DNA of 64,000 nucleotides, taken from NCBI GenBank assembly GCA_963773315.1, contig CAVZAF010000005.1, positions 992,001-1,056,000 on the forward strand. The letters run 5' to 3'. Under the pieces are notes generated by a model. It had not been told where the DNA came from. It was given only the letters and a program-made list of their open reading frames with translations, and searched no databases. Position numbers and translations under genes: made by a program. Shown here piece by piece: positions 17,588 through 26,528 of this stretch. The stretch comes from DATKAS01 sp963773315 (GTDB taxonomy: Bacteria; Actinomycetota; Acidimicrobiia; Acidimicrobiales; DATKAS01). Every line of letters begins with the position of its first letter. Within the stretch, counting starts at the first letter, position 1.

Positions 17588-18807
17588 GCGAGCGGCATCG
17601 GCGCTGGCCGCTGGTCCTCGGCGGCGTCATCATCGTCCTCGTCGTCGCGTGGGCCGCGGTCGCTCGGCTCGCCGAGCCCAACGCGCCGTCGCGCTTCTAC
17701 ACGCCGCCCAGGCCACTGCCCAACGCGCAGGCCGGTACCGTCATCCGGACCGAGCCGCTCGCGCCGCTCTCGAACGGAGCCGCGGTGACACGCGTGCTCT
17801 ACATCTCGACGGGACTCGACGAAAAGCCGATCGCAGTGTCGGGCATCGTCGTCACGCCGCCGGGCACGCCGCCCGCGGGAGGCTGGACGGTCGTCGCTTG
17901 GGCGCACGGCACCACGGGCATCGTGCCTCGGTGTGCGCCGTCGCTGGAGGGCGATGGAGGCACCGGGAAGATCCCCGAGGTCGAGCAGCTGATCGCCGAG
18001 GGCCACGTCGTCGTGGCAACCGACTACCCCGGGCTCGGCACGCCCGGCCTCCATCCCTACCTCGTCGGCGAGAGCGAAGGACGAGCGGTGCTCGACAGCA
18101 TCCGGTCAGCTCGATCGCTCCTCGCCGGCAAGACGAGTACCACGGCCGCCATCTTCGGGCACTCGCAAGGCGGCCACGCGACGTTGTTCGCTGGCGCGCT
18201 CGCGCCCACCTATGCCCCTGAGCTGAAGATCGTCGGGATCGCGCCCATGTCGCCGCCGACCGCGCTCGGCGAGCTGCTCGCCCGTGACATCCACGAGCCT
18301 CCCGGCATCGTGCTGACGTCGTACGCGGTCGAGTCGTGGGCCGTCGTCTACCCCGGTCTCTCGCTCGACGACATCGTCCACGTCGGTGCGCACACCGCGA
18401 CGAAGCAGCTCTCACGTCAGTGCGCGACGCCCGACGCACTTCAGGACGTCGCAGACCTTCCGGACGTACTCGCGCTGAAGGCGCGCTTCTTGTCGGCGAA
18501 CCCTGAGGACGTGCCGGGCTGGAACACACATCTCGGCGAGAACTCGCCACCGCTCACCCACGCGCTCACGATGCCCGTGCTCATCTCGCAGGGCGAGATC
18601 GACACGCTGGTTCGCCCCGATGTCACGCAGAGCTACTTCGAGGCGCAATGCAAGGCGGGTTCGCAAGTCGAGCTCGACTCGTACCCGGGCATCGGGCACT
18701 TCGACATCCGCCCGGTCGCGCCGCCCCACATCCTTCCTTGGATCGAAGATCGGTTCGCCGGCAAGCCCGTTGCGGCGGGGTGCACGACCAAGACCGTGAC
18801 GCCCTGA
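17584..18807 (+). CDS. secreted/membrane-anchored lipase (LIP family alpha/beta hydrolase)
   Basis: 407 residues. An N-terminal hydrophobic helix (WPLVLGGVIIVLVVAWAAVA) serves as signal anchor; the rest lies outside. The hydrolase domain shows VVAWAHGTTGIVPRCAPSL (oxyanion region), VVVATDYPGLGTPG, nucleophile Ser in IFGHSQGGHA, acid Asp in ISQGEIDTLV and His in YPGIGHFD. This layout is that of the secretory lipase (LIP) family known from fungi and actinobacteria, which hydrolyses triglycerides or other esters. GTG start overlaps the HxlR stop by 4 bp, so it is co-transcribed with the regulator. No frame damage. Confidence 0.88.
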   Translation: MSERHRRWPLVLGGVIIVLVVAWAAVARLAEPNAPSRFYTPPRPLPNAQAGTVIRTEPLAPLSNGAAVTRVLYISTGLDEKPIAVSGIVVTPPGTPPAGGWTVVAWAHGTTGIVPRCAPSLEGDGGTGKIPEVEQLIAEGHVVVATDYPGLGTPGLHPYLVGESEGRAVLDSIRSARSLLAGKTSTTAAIFGHSQGGHATLFAGALAPTYAPELKIVGIAPMSPPTALGELLARDIHEPPGIVLTSYAVESWAVVYPGLSLDDIVHVGAHTATKQLSRQCATPDALQDVADLPDVLALKARFLSANPEDVPGWNTHLGENSPPLTHALTMPVLISQGEIDTLVRPDVTQSYFEAQCKAGSQVELDSYPGIGHFDIRPVAPPHILPWIEDRFAGKPVAAGCTTKTVTP

Positions 18808-18821
18808 GTCAAAACGCCTCG

Positions 18822-18865
18822 GACGAGGGTCGGGACCGACACGGGCCTCAGTCCCGACTCTCGTC
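18822..18865. terminator. bidirectional terminator-like hairpin
   Basis: A 15-bp stem, GACGAGGGTCGGGAC at 18822-18836 against GTCCCGACTCTCGTC at 18851-18865, with one G-T mismatch and a 14-base loop. It lies between the convergent lipase and phosphoesterase genes. No strong T-tract. Confidence 0.55.
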
Positions 18866-18872
18866 GCAGGTG

Positions 18873-20685
18873 TCAGGTGTCGAGTGCGCTGAAGAGGTCG
18901 TTCACGAACGCGTCGCGCGTGGGCTTGCCCGTCGTCGCATCCCTCACCGGCTTCACGTTGAAGCGACGCTCGATCGTCGCCATGATCGACGTCGTGTCGA
19001 GCTGCTGGTCGTCCACGCCCGAGTGACGGATCCCCGACGCCGAGGATCAGCGCCGGGATGCGGGTGCCAGGTCCGAACGCGTCGTGCGGTCCCCGCTGGC
19101 CGTCTGTACCTGGCGGAGACACGTGATCCCACTGCCCGCCGAACTCGTCATAGGTGACGACGATCATCGTGTCCTTGCCGTTCGGCCCGTTGAGGATCGT
19201 TTGGATCAAGTCGACGAGGTGCGCGCTCCCGTTCGGCTCGCTCGCGTAGCCCGGATGCTCGTTCTCCGCACCGATCGGCTTCACGAAGCTGACCGCAGGG
19301 AGCTTGCCCTGTTGCGCGTCGAGCACGAACTGCTTCTCGTCCTTCAGGTGGTCGACGCGGCCCTGCGTGTTGTCCGCGTAGTTCGCGAAGTAGCCGAACG
19401 GCTGATGATGGAACTGGAACAGCTTGTCCGGGCAGTTCGGGAACACCGCGCTGCTCGAGGTGTTCGGGTCCGCGCAACTGGAACCACTCCCGTTCGTCCA
19501 GCCCGGTCCGAGCGGGTGCATCGCATCCCGCCCGTTGTTGCCAGCCGCGTTGTCCCAGCCGCCGGCATACCAGGCCCAGCTCACGTGGCGCGCCGACATC
19601 TCGTCGCCGATGTTGTCGCTCGTGAGCAACGGCAGCCTTCGTCCGAGCGCCGTCCCCGGCGAGTACGGCTGGGTGAACGGCTGGATCGTGTTCACCGCAT
19701 AGTCACCGCACAAGGTCCCCGCGGGTGCCGCGGCGGCCGTGCCGGCGGAATACGTGGGTGTGCACTGTCCACCCGCGCTGGCGGCCTCGGTGAGTGCGCC
19801 GTCGTTCACCGTGCCGGTCGGCTTGTAGAGCGGATAGGTGTTCGGGAAGCCATTCGGGTCGACCACTGAGTGGAGGTCGCAGTTGGCGGTGCCGGTCGAG
19901 CATCCCGTCGTGACCCCGCTCTTGTCGGCGTTGGCGAAGATCGGCGCCTGACCAGCGACGAGCACCTGGTGGTTCAGGAACGATCCACCGAAGCCGCCCT
20001 GGAAGAAGTTGTCGGCGATGACGTAGCTCGGCGCGCCTGCCGTGTGCAGGTACTGCCAGATGGGCAGCTGCGTCGTGTCGTAGTAGCCCATCGTGAGCCC
20101 CACCGCGTCGCTGCCAGTCACGTACTTGTCCTGCATCCCGTGATCGATCTGGTACTGCTCCTGGTAGAAGCGGTGGACCAGGTCCTCGGTGCACCCGCCG
20201 GGAAGTCCGGTTCCGTCCGTGCTCAGAACACCGTTCGGCGCGAAGACGCCTGGCTTCGGACAGGTCGCCGCGGTCGCTGGGATGTAGTCATCGATCTTGA
20301 ACGGCAAGTTGATGAAGTGGCTGTTGCCCACTGCCGCGTTCGGGTCGATGCACTGCGTCGTGAGGGGCGACGGCGCCTTCAGGTTCACATCGTTCTGCAA
20401 CAGGCACGTGTAGGACGTGCCCGCTTGACTCACCTGGACGGTGTGCCCGAGGTTCGCCTGCGCGAGGCCGTTCGGCGTGTCGCCGTTCACCGGGCCCCAC
20501 ATCCCGTAGAGGTTGTCGAAGCTGTGGTTCTCCTCGTAGATGACGACGATGTGGTTGACGTGACCACCGTTGCCGATGCCGACCTGGCCCCTCGGGCCTC
20601 CGTCGGCGCCGGCGTTCTGCGCGACGACGAGGCCGGCCGCGAACAACCCGACGGTGACCGCGACCGCGATCCTGCGCTTGCCCAT
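18873..20685 (-). CDS. secreted phosphoesterase (phospholipase C / acid phosphatase AcpA superfamily), frameshift near its 3' end
   Basis: About 604 residues. The ATG at 20685 is chosen because GGGAGGACA lies just upstream and it starts the signal peptide (MGKRRIAVAVTVGLFAAGLV, then VAQNAGADG); an ATG at 20706 is in frame but lacks this. Family motifs: HIVVIYEENHSFDNLYG (metal-binding Glu-Asn and nucleophile region), DNFFQGGFGGSFLNHQ, LPAVSFVKPIGAENEHPGYA, and VTYDEFGGQWDHVSPP (Asp-Glu and His ligands). Such enzymes hydrolyse phospholipids or phosphate esters outside the cell. One frame change near 19036 sends the apparent frame on to 18412, antisense to the lipase. The true end reads through FNVKPVRDATTGKPTRDAFV to FSALDT and TGA at 18873. 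Confidence 0.85.
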
Positions 20686-20934
20686 CCTGTGTCCTCCCAA
20701 GTCCATGCGCCCGAACCGGTCGGACAGTCGCGTACCGCGTCGAGAAAAGGAACAGACATCACCGACTCGTCACGGAGAGTTTTCCGGCGCGTTTGGGCGA
20801 CGACACGCGGAAGCCAGGGCGAGGCTGGGCTCGAGCCACAGATCGCTGCGATCGAGCCTCGCGAAAGGGACTGAGGACCCTGGGCGGTGGCGAGCCGGAC
20901 AGGTAGACCGGCTGGTGGTAGTGATTCACGACGC

Positions 20935-21378
20935 ATGGCGACTTTGCGAGACTTCGTGCGCCGGCTTCGTCCGGCTGGGGCACCAGGTGCGGCCGCGCCC
21001 GCGGGCGTCCCTGCTGACCGTGACGCCGAGTTGGCCGCCGAGCTCGCGCCGATCTTCGAGGCCCTGCGAGCGGTGAACGAGGAGGCGGGTGCCCTGGTCG
21101 AAGCGGCCGCCCGCGAGGCCGACCGGCGCCGCGTTGCGGCTGTCGAGGACGGCGACCGTGTGCTCGCTGCCGCCCGAGAACGTGGCAGCAGCGCGCGGGC
21201 CACAGCCGCGGCGAAGGCCGTCGAGGCTTCGGCTCGAGAGCGTGACGACTTGCTCGATGCCGCGCAGCGTGACGCTGACGAGATCGCGAGACGCGCGGCT
21301 GGTCGGCTCCCGTCGGTGACCGAAGGGCTCGTTGCCGGCATACGTGCGTTCGGAACTGATCGAGAGCTCGCGCGTTGA
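20935..21378 (+). CDS. A/V-type ATPase peripheral-stalk subunit G/H-like protein
   Basis: 147 residues, first gene of the rotary ATPase operon. ATG at 20935. It is a long Ala/Glu/Arg-rich helix with heptad character: ELAAELAPIFEALRAVNEEA, then ALVEAAAREADRRRVAAVED and DDLLDAAQRDADEIARRAAG. No other motif is seen. Coiled-coil proteins of this size at the head of V-type operons are the G/H stator subunits that pair with subunit E to hold the catalytic head to subunit I. Assignment is by shape and position rather than by a signature. The stop overlaps the TTG start of subunit C (TTGA at 21375). Confidence 0.65.
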   Translation: MATLRDFVRRLRPAGAPGAAAPAGVPADRDAELAAELAPIFEALRAVNEEAGALVEAAAREADRRRVAAVEDGDRVLAAARERGSSARATAAAKAVEASARERDDLLDAAQRDADEIARRAAGRLPSVTEGLVAGIRAFGTDRELAR

Positions 21379-22295
21379 AGCCGGGCTGGGTGGCGGGCAG
21401 CGTCCGAGCACGCTTGCTGGCGGATCGCCGTCTCGCCGACGCGGGCGCTCGCGCGGTTGCGGCTGCCGGTGACATGAGGGCCGCGGTGGCGTTGGTGGCT
21501 GCTTCGCCGTACGGCCGCGACGTCGACGCCGGCATGGACTTGGTCGCCGCCGAACGCGGCGTCCGGGCAACGGCGTTGTGGCATCTCCGAGTCGTCGCCG
21601 GCTGGCTGCCGCCCGGCGGGAGCGATGTCGTTCGGATGCTGGCCGGCGGCCACGAGATCGCGAACGTCGAGGCGCACGTCGCCGAGCTGGCCGGGGCGCC
21701 CCCCATCGTGCCGTTCGACCTCGGGGCGCTCGGCACGGCCTGGCCGCGGGTGCGGGCCGCTCGCTCGATCAGCGAGGTCCGCGCCGCGCTCGCCCAGTCA
21801 CCGTGGGGCGATCCCGGGTCGAGCGTGGCGGCGCCGTTCCGTGCGGCGTTGCGCATCGCGTGGGCACGGCGGATCACCGAACGAATCCCTGAGCTCGGTC
21901 AGTGGGCGTCGGCTGCCGCGGCGGTCGTGATCGCAGGTGAACGCTTCGGGAACGGTCAAGACCTGACCGCCACCGCGGCGATCGACGCCGGGCGACTCCT
22001 GGGTCCGCGGTGGGATGTCGGAGACCTCGGGTCCTTCATCCGGGGCGTCCCAGCCGACGTCCGCTGGGTGTTCGCCGACGTGTCGGACGACGGTGAGCTG
22101 TGGCGCGCCGAGAGTGCTTGGTGGCGCCGGCTCCGCTCGGAAGCGGCCCGTCAGACCCGGCGCGCGACGAAAGGCGAGGCCACCGTGACGTGGTCGGCGG
22201 TGGCGCTGCTCGCCGACTCCTACCACGTCTGCGCGGCGCTGGAGGCGGCGGCGTGGGGAGCGGCGGGCTTGGAGGAATTCGATGCCGTGGCGTGA
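21375..22295 (+). CDS. atpC: A/V-type ATPase subunit C (central-stalk socket, V-ATPase d-like)
   Basis: 306 residues, helical, similar in length to archaeal/bacterial subunit C (about 320-350). Begins at TTG 21375 overlapping the stalk gene stop. Features: SVRARLLADRRLADAGARAV at the N-terminus, RATALWHLRVVAGWLPPGGS, and three repeats of a helical-bundle unit ending in KGEATVTWSAVALLADSYHV. Subunit C joins the central stalk (D, F) to the membrane rotor ring. The call rests on these features and on its place between the stalk gene and subunit I; the sequence is divergent. It overlaps subunit I by 14 bp. Confidence 0.72.
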   Translation: MKPGWVAGSVRARLLADRRLADAGARAVAAAGDMRAAVALVAASPYGRDVDAGMDLVAAERGVRATALWHLRVVAGWLPPGGSDVVRMLAGGHEIANVEAHVAELAGAPPIVPFDLGALGTAWPRVRAARSISEVRAALAQSPWGDPGSSVAAPFRAALRIAWARRITERIPELGQWASAAAAVVIAGERFGNGQDLTATAAIDAGRLLGPRWDVGDLGSFIRGVPADVRWVFADVSDDGELWRAESAWWRRLRSEAARQTRRATKGEATVTWSAVALLADSYHVCAALEAAAWGAAGLEEFDAVA

Positions 22296-23676
22296 CCCTC
22301 CCGGCCCGATCGCGATGCGCCGAATCGCGGTCGTCGCGCCGACACGCCGATGGCGAACCGTGCTGGTCGCAGTGGCCGACAGCGGGATGGTCGAGCCCGA
22401 AGCGTCGACCCATGCTCCGGGCATCGACGGGTGGGTCATGACACCTGCGGCCGTCACGGCGCCAGGCGGAGCGGTACTCACCCCTGAGCAGCCCGACATG
22501 GACGCGCTGCGTGCGGCTGGTCGCGCAGAGCTGCTCGCGGGAGAAGCCGAGCTGCAGCGTGTGAGCGACGGCGCGTTGCAGCGAGACCAGATCACGGCAC
22601 TGGCCGGATGGGCGCCGGCGGCCGCCATCGAGCCGCTGGCCGAACGGCTCGCGCCTCTGGGTGGTTCCGTGATCGAGATGCCCATCCCCACTGGGGTGGA
22701 CGTGCCGACCGCCTTGCCACCCCGTCGGTCGTCCGGCGCGTTGCGCCCGTTGGTCGACACATACGCGACCGTGCCGTACCGAGACGTGGACCCGGTGTGG
22801 TTCGCGACGGTCGCGTACGTCGTCATGTTCGGGATGATGTTCGGCGACGTGGGCGACGGGCTCATTCTCGTCGTCGGCGCGCTGCTGCTCCGCCGGAGCC
22901 ACAGGCCGAGCCTCGCGAGAGTGCGGCATCTGTGGCCCTTGATCGTCGCGCTGGGCGCGATGGCGGCGGTCTTCGGCCTGCTGTACGGGGAGGCGTTCGG
23001 TCCGACGGGGCTCGTGCCAACGTTGTGGATTGCACCACTCGACGAGCCCGAGACGCTTCTGCTGGCCGGAGTGTGTGTCGGCGCGGTCCTGCTCGCATGC
23101 GCGTACGCGATCGGCATCGTCAATCGTTGGCGGGAGGGCGGCGCCAGCGCAGCGTTGTGGGCACCGAGCGGCGGGGCAGGAGCCGCGCTCTTCGTCGGCG
23201 TCGCGCTCGTGGCGGCTGGCGTCCTCTGGTCTTCGCCGCCGCTGTGGGGGATGGGCATCGTGATCGGCGTCCTCGGCCTCGTGCTCGCCGCCGTCGGGCT
23301 GCGAAGCCAGGCGGGCCCGGGAGGCGCCGGAGTCGCGCAGGCGGGGGTCGAGACGTTCGACTTGACCATGCGCATCGGATCGAACCTCGTGTCCTTTGCC
23401 CGCCTGGCCGCGTTCGGTCTCATGCACGCGGCGATCGCGTTCGTCGTGTGGGACGCGACGAAGGACCTCTGGGGATCAGGCACGGCAGCGGCGGTCGCCG
23501 CCCTCGTGGTGTTCGCGCTCGGTCACGTGGTGGCCTTCGCGCTCGAGGCGCTCGTCGTGGGAGTGCAGGCGTTGCGCCTCGAGTACTACGAGCTGTTCTC
23601 CCGGATATTCATCAGCGAGGGCCGACCGTTCCGGCCGTGGCACGTTCCCGTCACTCGAGAGGAGACCCGATGCTGA
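22282..23676 (+). CDS. atpI: A/V-type ATPase subunit I (membrane stator, a-subunit homologue)
   Basis: 464 residues, shorter than most subunit I proteins (about 620-660). The soluble N-terminal part is compact (to about residue 150), followed by the membrane half. Conserved features: RSSGALRPLVDTYATVPYRD, then VDPVWFATVAYVVMFGMMFG, DVGDGLILVVGALLLRR, AVFGLLYGEAFGP, and the C-terminal LRLEYYELFSRIFISEGRPF typical of the family. An Arg in the last helices (MRIGSNLVSFARLAAFGLMH) is in the place of the functional Arg that faces the rotor Glu. It forms the two ion half-channels. Overlaps the next gene by 7 bp. Confidence 0.9.
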   Translation: MPWRDPPGPIAMRRIAVVAPTRRWRTVLVAVADSGMVEPEASTHAPGIDGWVMTPAAVTAPGGAVLTPEQPDMDALRAAGRAELLAGEAELQRVSDGALQRDQITALAGWAPAAAIEPLAERLAPLGGSVIEMPIPTGVDVPTALPPRRSSGALRPLVDTYATVPYRDVDPVWFATVAYVVMFGMMFGDVGDGLILVVGALLLRRSHRPSLARVRHLWPLIVALGAMAAVFGLLYGEAFGPTGLVPTLWIAPLDEPETLLLAGVCVGAVLLACAYAIGIVNRWREGGASAALWAPSGGAGAALFVGVALVAAGVLWSSPPLWGMGIVIGVLGLVLAAVGLRSQAGPGGAGVAQAGVETFDLTMRIGSNLVSFARLAAFGLMHAAIAFVVWDATKDLWGSGTAAAVAALVVFALGHVVAFALEALVVGVQALRLEYYELFSRIFISEGRPFRPWHVPVTREETRC

Positions 23677-24089
23677 TCTGGCTCGTGGCAGTCCCTGCAT
23701 TCGTGGCGGGGTCACTCGTCACGGCAATCGCCCTGAAGCGCGGCGCCCGGTCCACGGTTCGCGTGCTGCGCGTCCTGAACGGGATGCTGCTCGTTGGTGG
23801 CTTGGCGCTGCTGTTCGTCGCGCTCACGGGCACGGCCGGGTCGGCCGCGTCGAACACGACGAGCGTGGGTTCGACAGCCAACGACTCGGCGTTGATCGGC
23901 GCTGCGATCGCGGTCGCGGGCTCGTCATTCGGCGCAGCGATCGCCGTCGCGTACACGGGATCGGCCGCGCTCGCGGCAATCAGCGAGCGCCCCGAGATGT
24001 TCGGACGGGCGATGGTCATCGTCGGTCTCGCGGAGGGCATCGCGATCTACGGCCTGATCATCGCAATCATCCTCATCGGCAAGGCATGA
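23670..24089 (+). CDS. atpK: A/V-type ATPase subunit K (rotor ring, c-subunit)
   Basis: 139 residues, four predicted membrane helices. The first two (LIWLVAVPAFVAGSLVTAIA and VLNGMLLVGGLALLFVALTG) look like an added N-terminal hairpin or leader. The last two form one classical c-hairpin: GAAIAVAGSSFGAAIAVAYT, loop AISERPEMFGR, then VIVGLAEGIAIYGLIIAIIL with the ion-carrying Glu in LAEGIAIYG. The ion-binding unit is thus a single hairpin with one Glu. I do not see the Gln-rich Na+ site known from Enterococcus NtpK, so H+ coupling seems more likely, but this is inference. The ATG overlaps the end of subunit I, and its stop overlaps the start of subunit F. Confidence 0.88.
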   Translation: MLIWLVAVPAFVAGSLVTAIALKRGARSTVRVLRVLNGMLLVGGLALLFVALTGTAGSAASNTTSVGSTANDSALIGAAIAVAGSSFGAAIAVAYTGSAALAAISERPEMFGRAMVIVGLAEGIAIYGLIIAIILIGKA

Positions 24090-24301
24090 GCAGGATCGCC
24101 GTGCTCGGAGAGCGCCACCGGGTCGAGGGCTTCGCGTTGGCGGGCGCGGCTGTATTCGTCGCAGATGATGCGGCTTCGATCAGGGACGCGTGGACGCGCC
24201 TGCCCGGCGACGTCGATGTCGTTGTGCTGACGCCGGCTGCAGCGAACGCACTCGAAGATGTCGGTCAGTCGCGGCCGCTGCGGGTGGTGCTGCCGGCGTG
24301 A
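24086..24301 (+). CDS. atpF: A/V-type ATPase subunit F (central stalk), short form
   Basis: 71 residues: MSRIAVLGERHRVEGFALAG, then AAVFVADDAASIRDAWTRLP, and VDVVVLTPAAANALEDVGQS. The pattern I-A-V-L-G-x-x-x-x-V-x-G-F-x-L-A-G is the subunit F hallmark (Rossmann-like). Usual length is 95-105, so the C-terminal helix that reaches into the A3B3 head is reduced or missing. ATG at 24086 overlaps the subunit K stop, and the stop overlaps the GTG of subunit E. Confidence 0.85.
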   Translation: MSRIAVLGERHRVEGFALAGAAVFVADDAASIRDAWTRLPGDVDVVVLTPAAANALEDVGQSRPLRVVLPA

Positions 24302-24798
24302 ACCTCGACGCGGTTCGCGCCGCGCTGCTCGCAGACGCGCGCGCCGACGCCGCATCGCTGCTCGCCGCGGCTGACGACGACGTCCGCGATCACATGGCCC
24401 GATGCCACCATGAGGCCGCCGCGCTGGTCGACGCCGCCCGCAGCGAAGGGGAGCGCGAGGCCGCCGAGCGACTCGCCCGCCAGCACGCTGCGACTCGCCG
24501 GGCGGCACGCGAGATCGTGCTCGCGGCGCAGCGCCGGCTGCTCGACCAGTTGCGTGAAGACGCGCACACGGCAGCGCGCGAGCTCGCGCACGACGACCGA
24601 TACGAGGAGCTGTTGGAGCGTCTGCGGACAGTGGCCGCATCGCAGCTCGGCCCCGATGCAGAGATCAGTGTCCCGCCGGATGGTGAACCGGGCATCGTCG
24701 GGCGTGACGGCCACCGCCGAGTCGACTATCGGCTCGTGACGCTCGCGGACCGCGCCCTCGACGCGTTGGGCGCCGACATCGCGACGTTGTGGATGTGA
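24298..24798 (+). CDS. atpE: A/V-type ATPase subunit E (peripheral stalk)
   Basis: 166 residues from GTG 24298 (overlapping the subunit F stop, GTGA). The N-terminal two thirds are a single Ala/Arg/Glu-rich helix (ARADAASLLAAADDDVRDHM and AARSEGEREAAERLARQHAA). The C-terminal globular domain contains RRLLDQLREDAHTAARELAH, then YEELLERLRTVAASQLG and DYRLVTLADRALDAL. This helix-plus-globular shape is that of subunit E, which forms the outer stalk with G/H. Longer in-frame upstream starts would run through subunit F and are not used. Confidence 0.8.
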   Translation: MNLDAVRAALLADARADAASLLAAADDDVRDHMARCHHEAAALVDAARSEGEREAAERLARQHAATRRAAREIVLAAQRRLLDQLREDAHTAARELAHDDRYEELLERLRTVAASQLGPDAEISVPPDGEPGIVGRDGHRRVDYRLVTLADRALDALGADIATLWM

Positions 24799-26528
24799 AG
24801 CCTCGAGCCGAGACGACAACAGCTGGTCGCGTCGTGCGGGTCAACGGCCCGCTGCTCGACGTCGAGGGTCTGACCGGCGCGGTGGGTCGGCTCGACCTCG
24901 TGGAGGTCGGAGAAGGCTGCTTGCCGGGTGAGGTGGTCGCGCTCGTCGGGGACCGAGTGGTCGTGCAGGTCTACGAATACACGGGCGGAGTGGGCCCGGG
25001 CGCCCCGGTCGTCGGCCATCGCCGGCCGCTCTCGGCGGCGCTCGGACCGTGGCTGCTCGGCGGAGTGTTCGACGGCCTGTTGCGCCCGCTGCTCGACGGG
25101 CCTCTGTGGCTGACACCTGGTGCGCTCGGGGCGGTCGGAGGGCAGTGGATGATCGAGCCGAAGACGACCATCGGCGAAGCCGTCTCGTCCGCGTCGGTCC
25201 TCGCAGTCGCAACCGACGCCCGCGGCACACCACAGGACATACCCGTACCGGCCGGGCTCTCCGGCACGGTCGGCTGGCTCGCGCCGCCAGGCTCGTATGG
25301 GCCGGACGATCCGATCGCCACCATCGACGGCGTCACGATCACCATCACCGAGTGGTGGCCGGTCCGCCAGCCACGCCCGCACGGCAATCGCCTCGAAGCC
25401 CCGATCCCGCTCGTCACCGGTCAACGGGTCCTCGACCTCCTCGAGCCGGTCGCGAAAGGTTCGACGGCCGCGGTGCTCGGTGGCTTCGGCACCGGCAAGA
25501 CCGTGCTCCTCCAGCAGATCGCGAAATGGTGTGACGCGGACGTGATCGTCTACGTGGGCTGCGGCGAGCGGGGCAACGAGCTGGCCGACGCGCTGGACGA
25601 GCTGCGCGCGCTCGAAGACCCGCGTACGGGCCGCGCATTGTCGGAACGCACGGCGATCATCGCGAACACGTCGAACATGCCCGTCATGGCGCGCGAAGCG
25701 AGCATCCACACTGCGATGACCGTCGCCGAGTACTTCCGGGATCAAGGACGCGACGTCGCGTTGATCGCCGACTCGACATCGCGGTGGGCTGAGGCGTTGC
25801 GCGAGTTCGCGTCGCGCAGCGGCGAGCTCCCGGCCGAGGAGGGCTACCCGGCAAGCCTGCCGGCCGCGCTCGCCGCCTTCTACGAACGCGCCGGACGGGT
25901 GCAGACGCTCGCCGGAGCGGAAGGATCGGTGACTGTCATCGCCGCGGTCTCGCCACCGGGAGGTGACTTCACCGAGCCCGTGTCCGCCCACACCCAACGG
26001 TTCGTGCGCACGGTCTGGACGCTCGACCGCGACCTTGCGTACGGCCGTCACTATCCGGCGGTCACGTGGCGCTCCTCTTTCTCACGCGACGCCGATGACC
26101 TCGCCGCCTGGTATGTCGCCCACGCGGACCCCAGCTGGCCCGAACATCGAGCTCGGCTGTCCGAGATCCTCGCCGAGGCGGACCGCCTTCAGCCCATCGC
26201 GGACCTGGTCGGCATCAGCGCGCTTCCTGGTCGCGAGCGCGTGATCCTGCTCACCGGTCGTCTCATCCGTGAGGCAGTCCTCCAGCAAAGCGCCTTGAGC
26301 CCCAACGACGGCTATTCGGCGCGTCCCAAACAGGCCGCCATCGCCGAGAGCGTCCTCATCGTCCATGACCGCTGCCTCGAGCTGATCTCCAAGGGTGTTC
26401 CGACGTCCCTCCTCGAGGAAGTCGACTTCTCCCCTTTGATCCGAGCGCGCGACGTCGCCGGTCCGGCCGACGTCGACACGGTGATCAAGCGTCGCGACGA
26501 AGTCCTGGCCCTACTCCCCGCCCGATGA
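24795..26528 (+). CDS. atpA: A/V-type ATPase catalytic subunit A
   Basis: 577 residues. GTG at 24795 gives a 4-bp overlap with subunit E like the other junctions; a GTG at 24789 is an alternative. Order of features: N-terminal barrel (GRVVRVNGPLLDVEGLTGAV), the bulge domain special to A subunits (LGGVFDGLLRPL and IPVPAGLSGTVGWLAPPGSY), P-loop GGFGTGKTVLLQQ, catalytic Glu region YVGCGERGNELADALDEL, Walker B-type VALIADSTSRWAEALREFAS, and AEEGYPASLPAALAAFYERA. All ATP-hydrolysis/synthesis residues that can be recognised are present, so the head should be active. Stop and next ATG overlap (ATGA at 26525). Confidence 0.97.
   Translation: MKPRAETTTAGRVVRVNGPLLDVEGLTGAVGRLDLVEVGEGCLPGEVVALVGDRVVVQVYEYTGGVGPGAPVVGHRRPLSAALGPWLLGGVFDGLLRPLLDGPLWLTPGALGAVGGQWMIEPKTTIGEAVSSASVLAVATDARGTPQDIPVPAGLSGTVGWLAPPGSYGPDDPIATIDGVTITITEWWPVRQPRPHGNRLEAPIPLVTGQRVLDLLEPVAKGSTAAVLGGFGTGKTVLLQQIAKWCDADVIVYVGCGERGNELADALDELRALEDPRTGRALSERTAIIANTSNMPVMAREASIHTAMTVAEYFRDQGRDVALIADSTSRWAEALREFASRSGELPAEEGYPASLPAALAAFYERAGRVQTLAGAEGSVTVIAAVSPPGGDFTEPVSAHTQRFVRTVWTLDRDLAYGRHYPAVTWRSSFSRDADDLAAWYVAHADPSWPEHRARLSEILAEADRLQPIADLVGISALPGRERVILLTGRLIREAVLQQSALSPNDGYSARPKQAAIAESVLIVHDRCLELISKGVPTSLLEEVDFSPLIRARDVAGPADVDTVIKRRDEVLALLPAR

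Noticed and set aside
18412..18872. C-terminal extension of the phosphoesterase reading antisense through the lipase
   Set aside because: Results from one frame change near 19036; the other frame gives a normal end at 18873.
24789..24794. Longer GTG start for ATPase subunit A
   Set aside because: In frame, but GTG 24795 keeps the 4-bp GTGA overlap used at the other junctions; the two differ by two residues.
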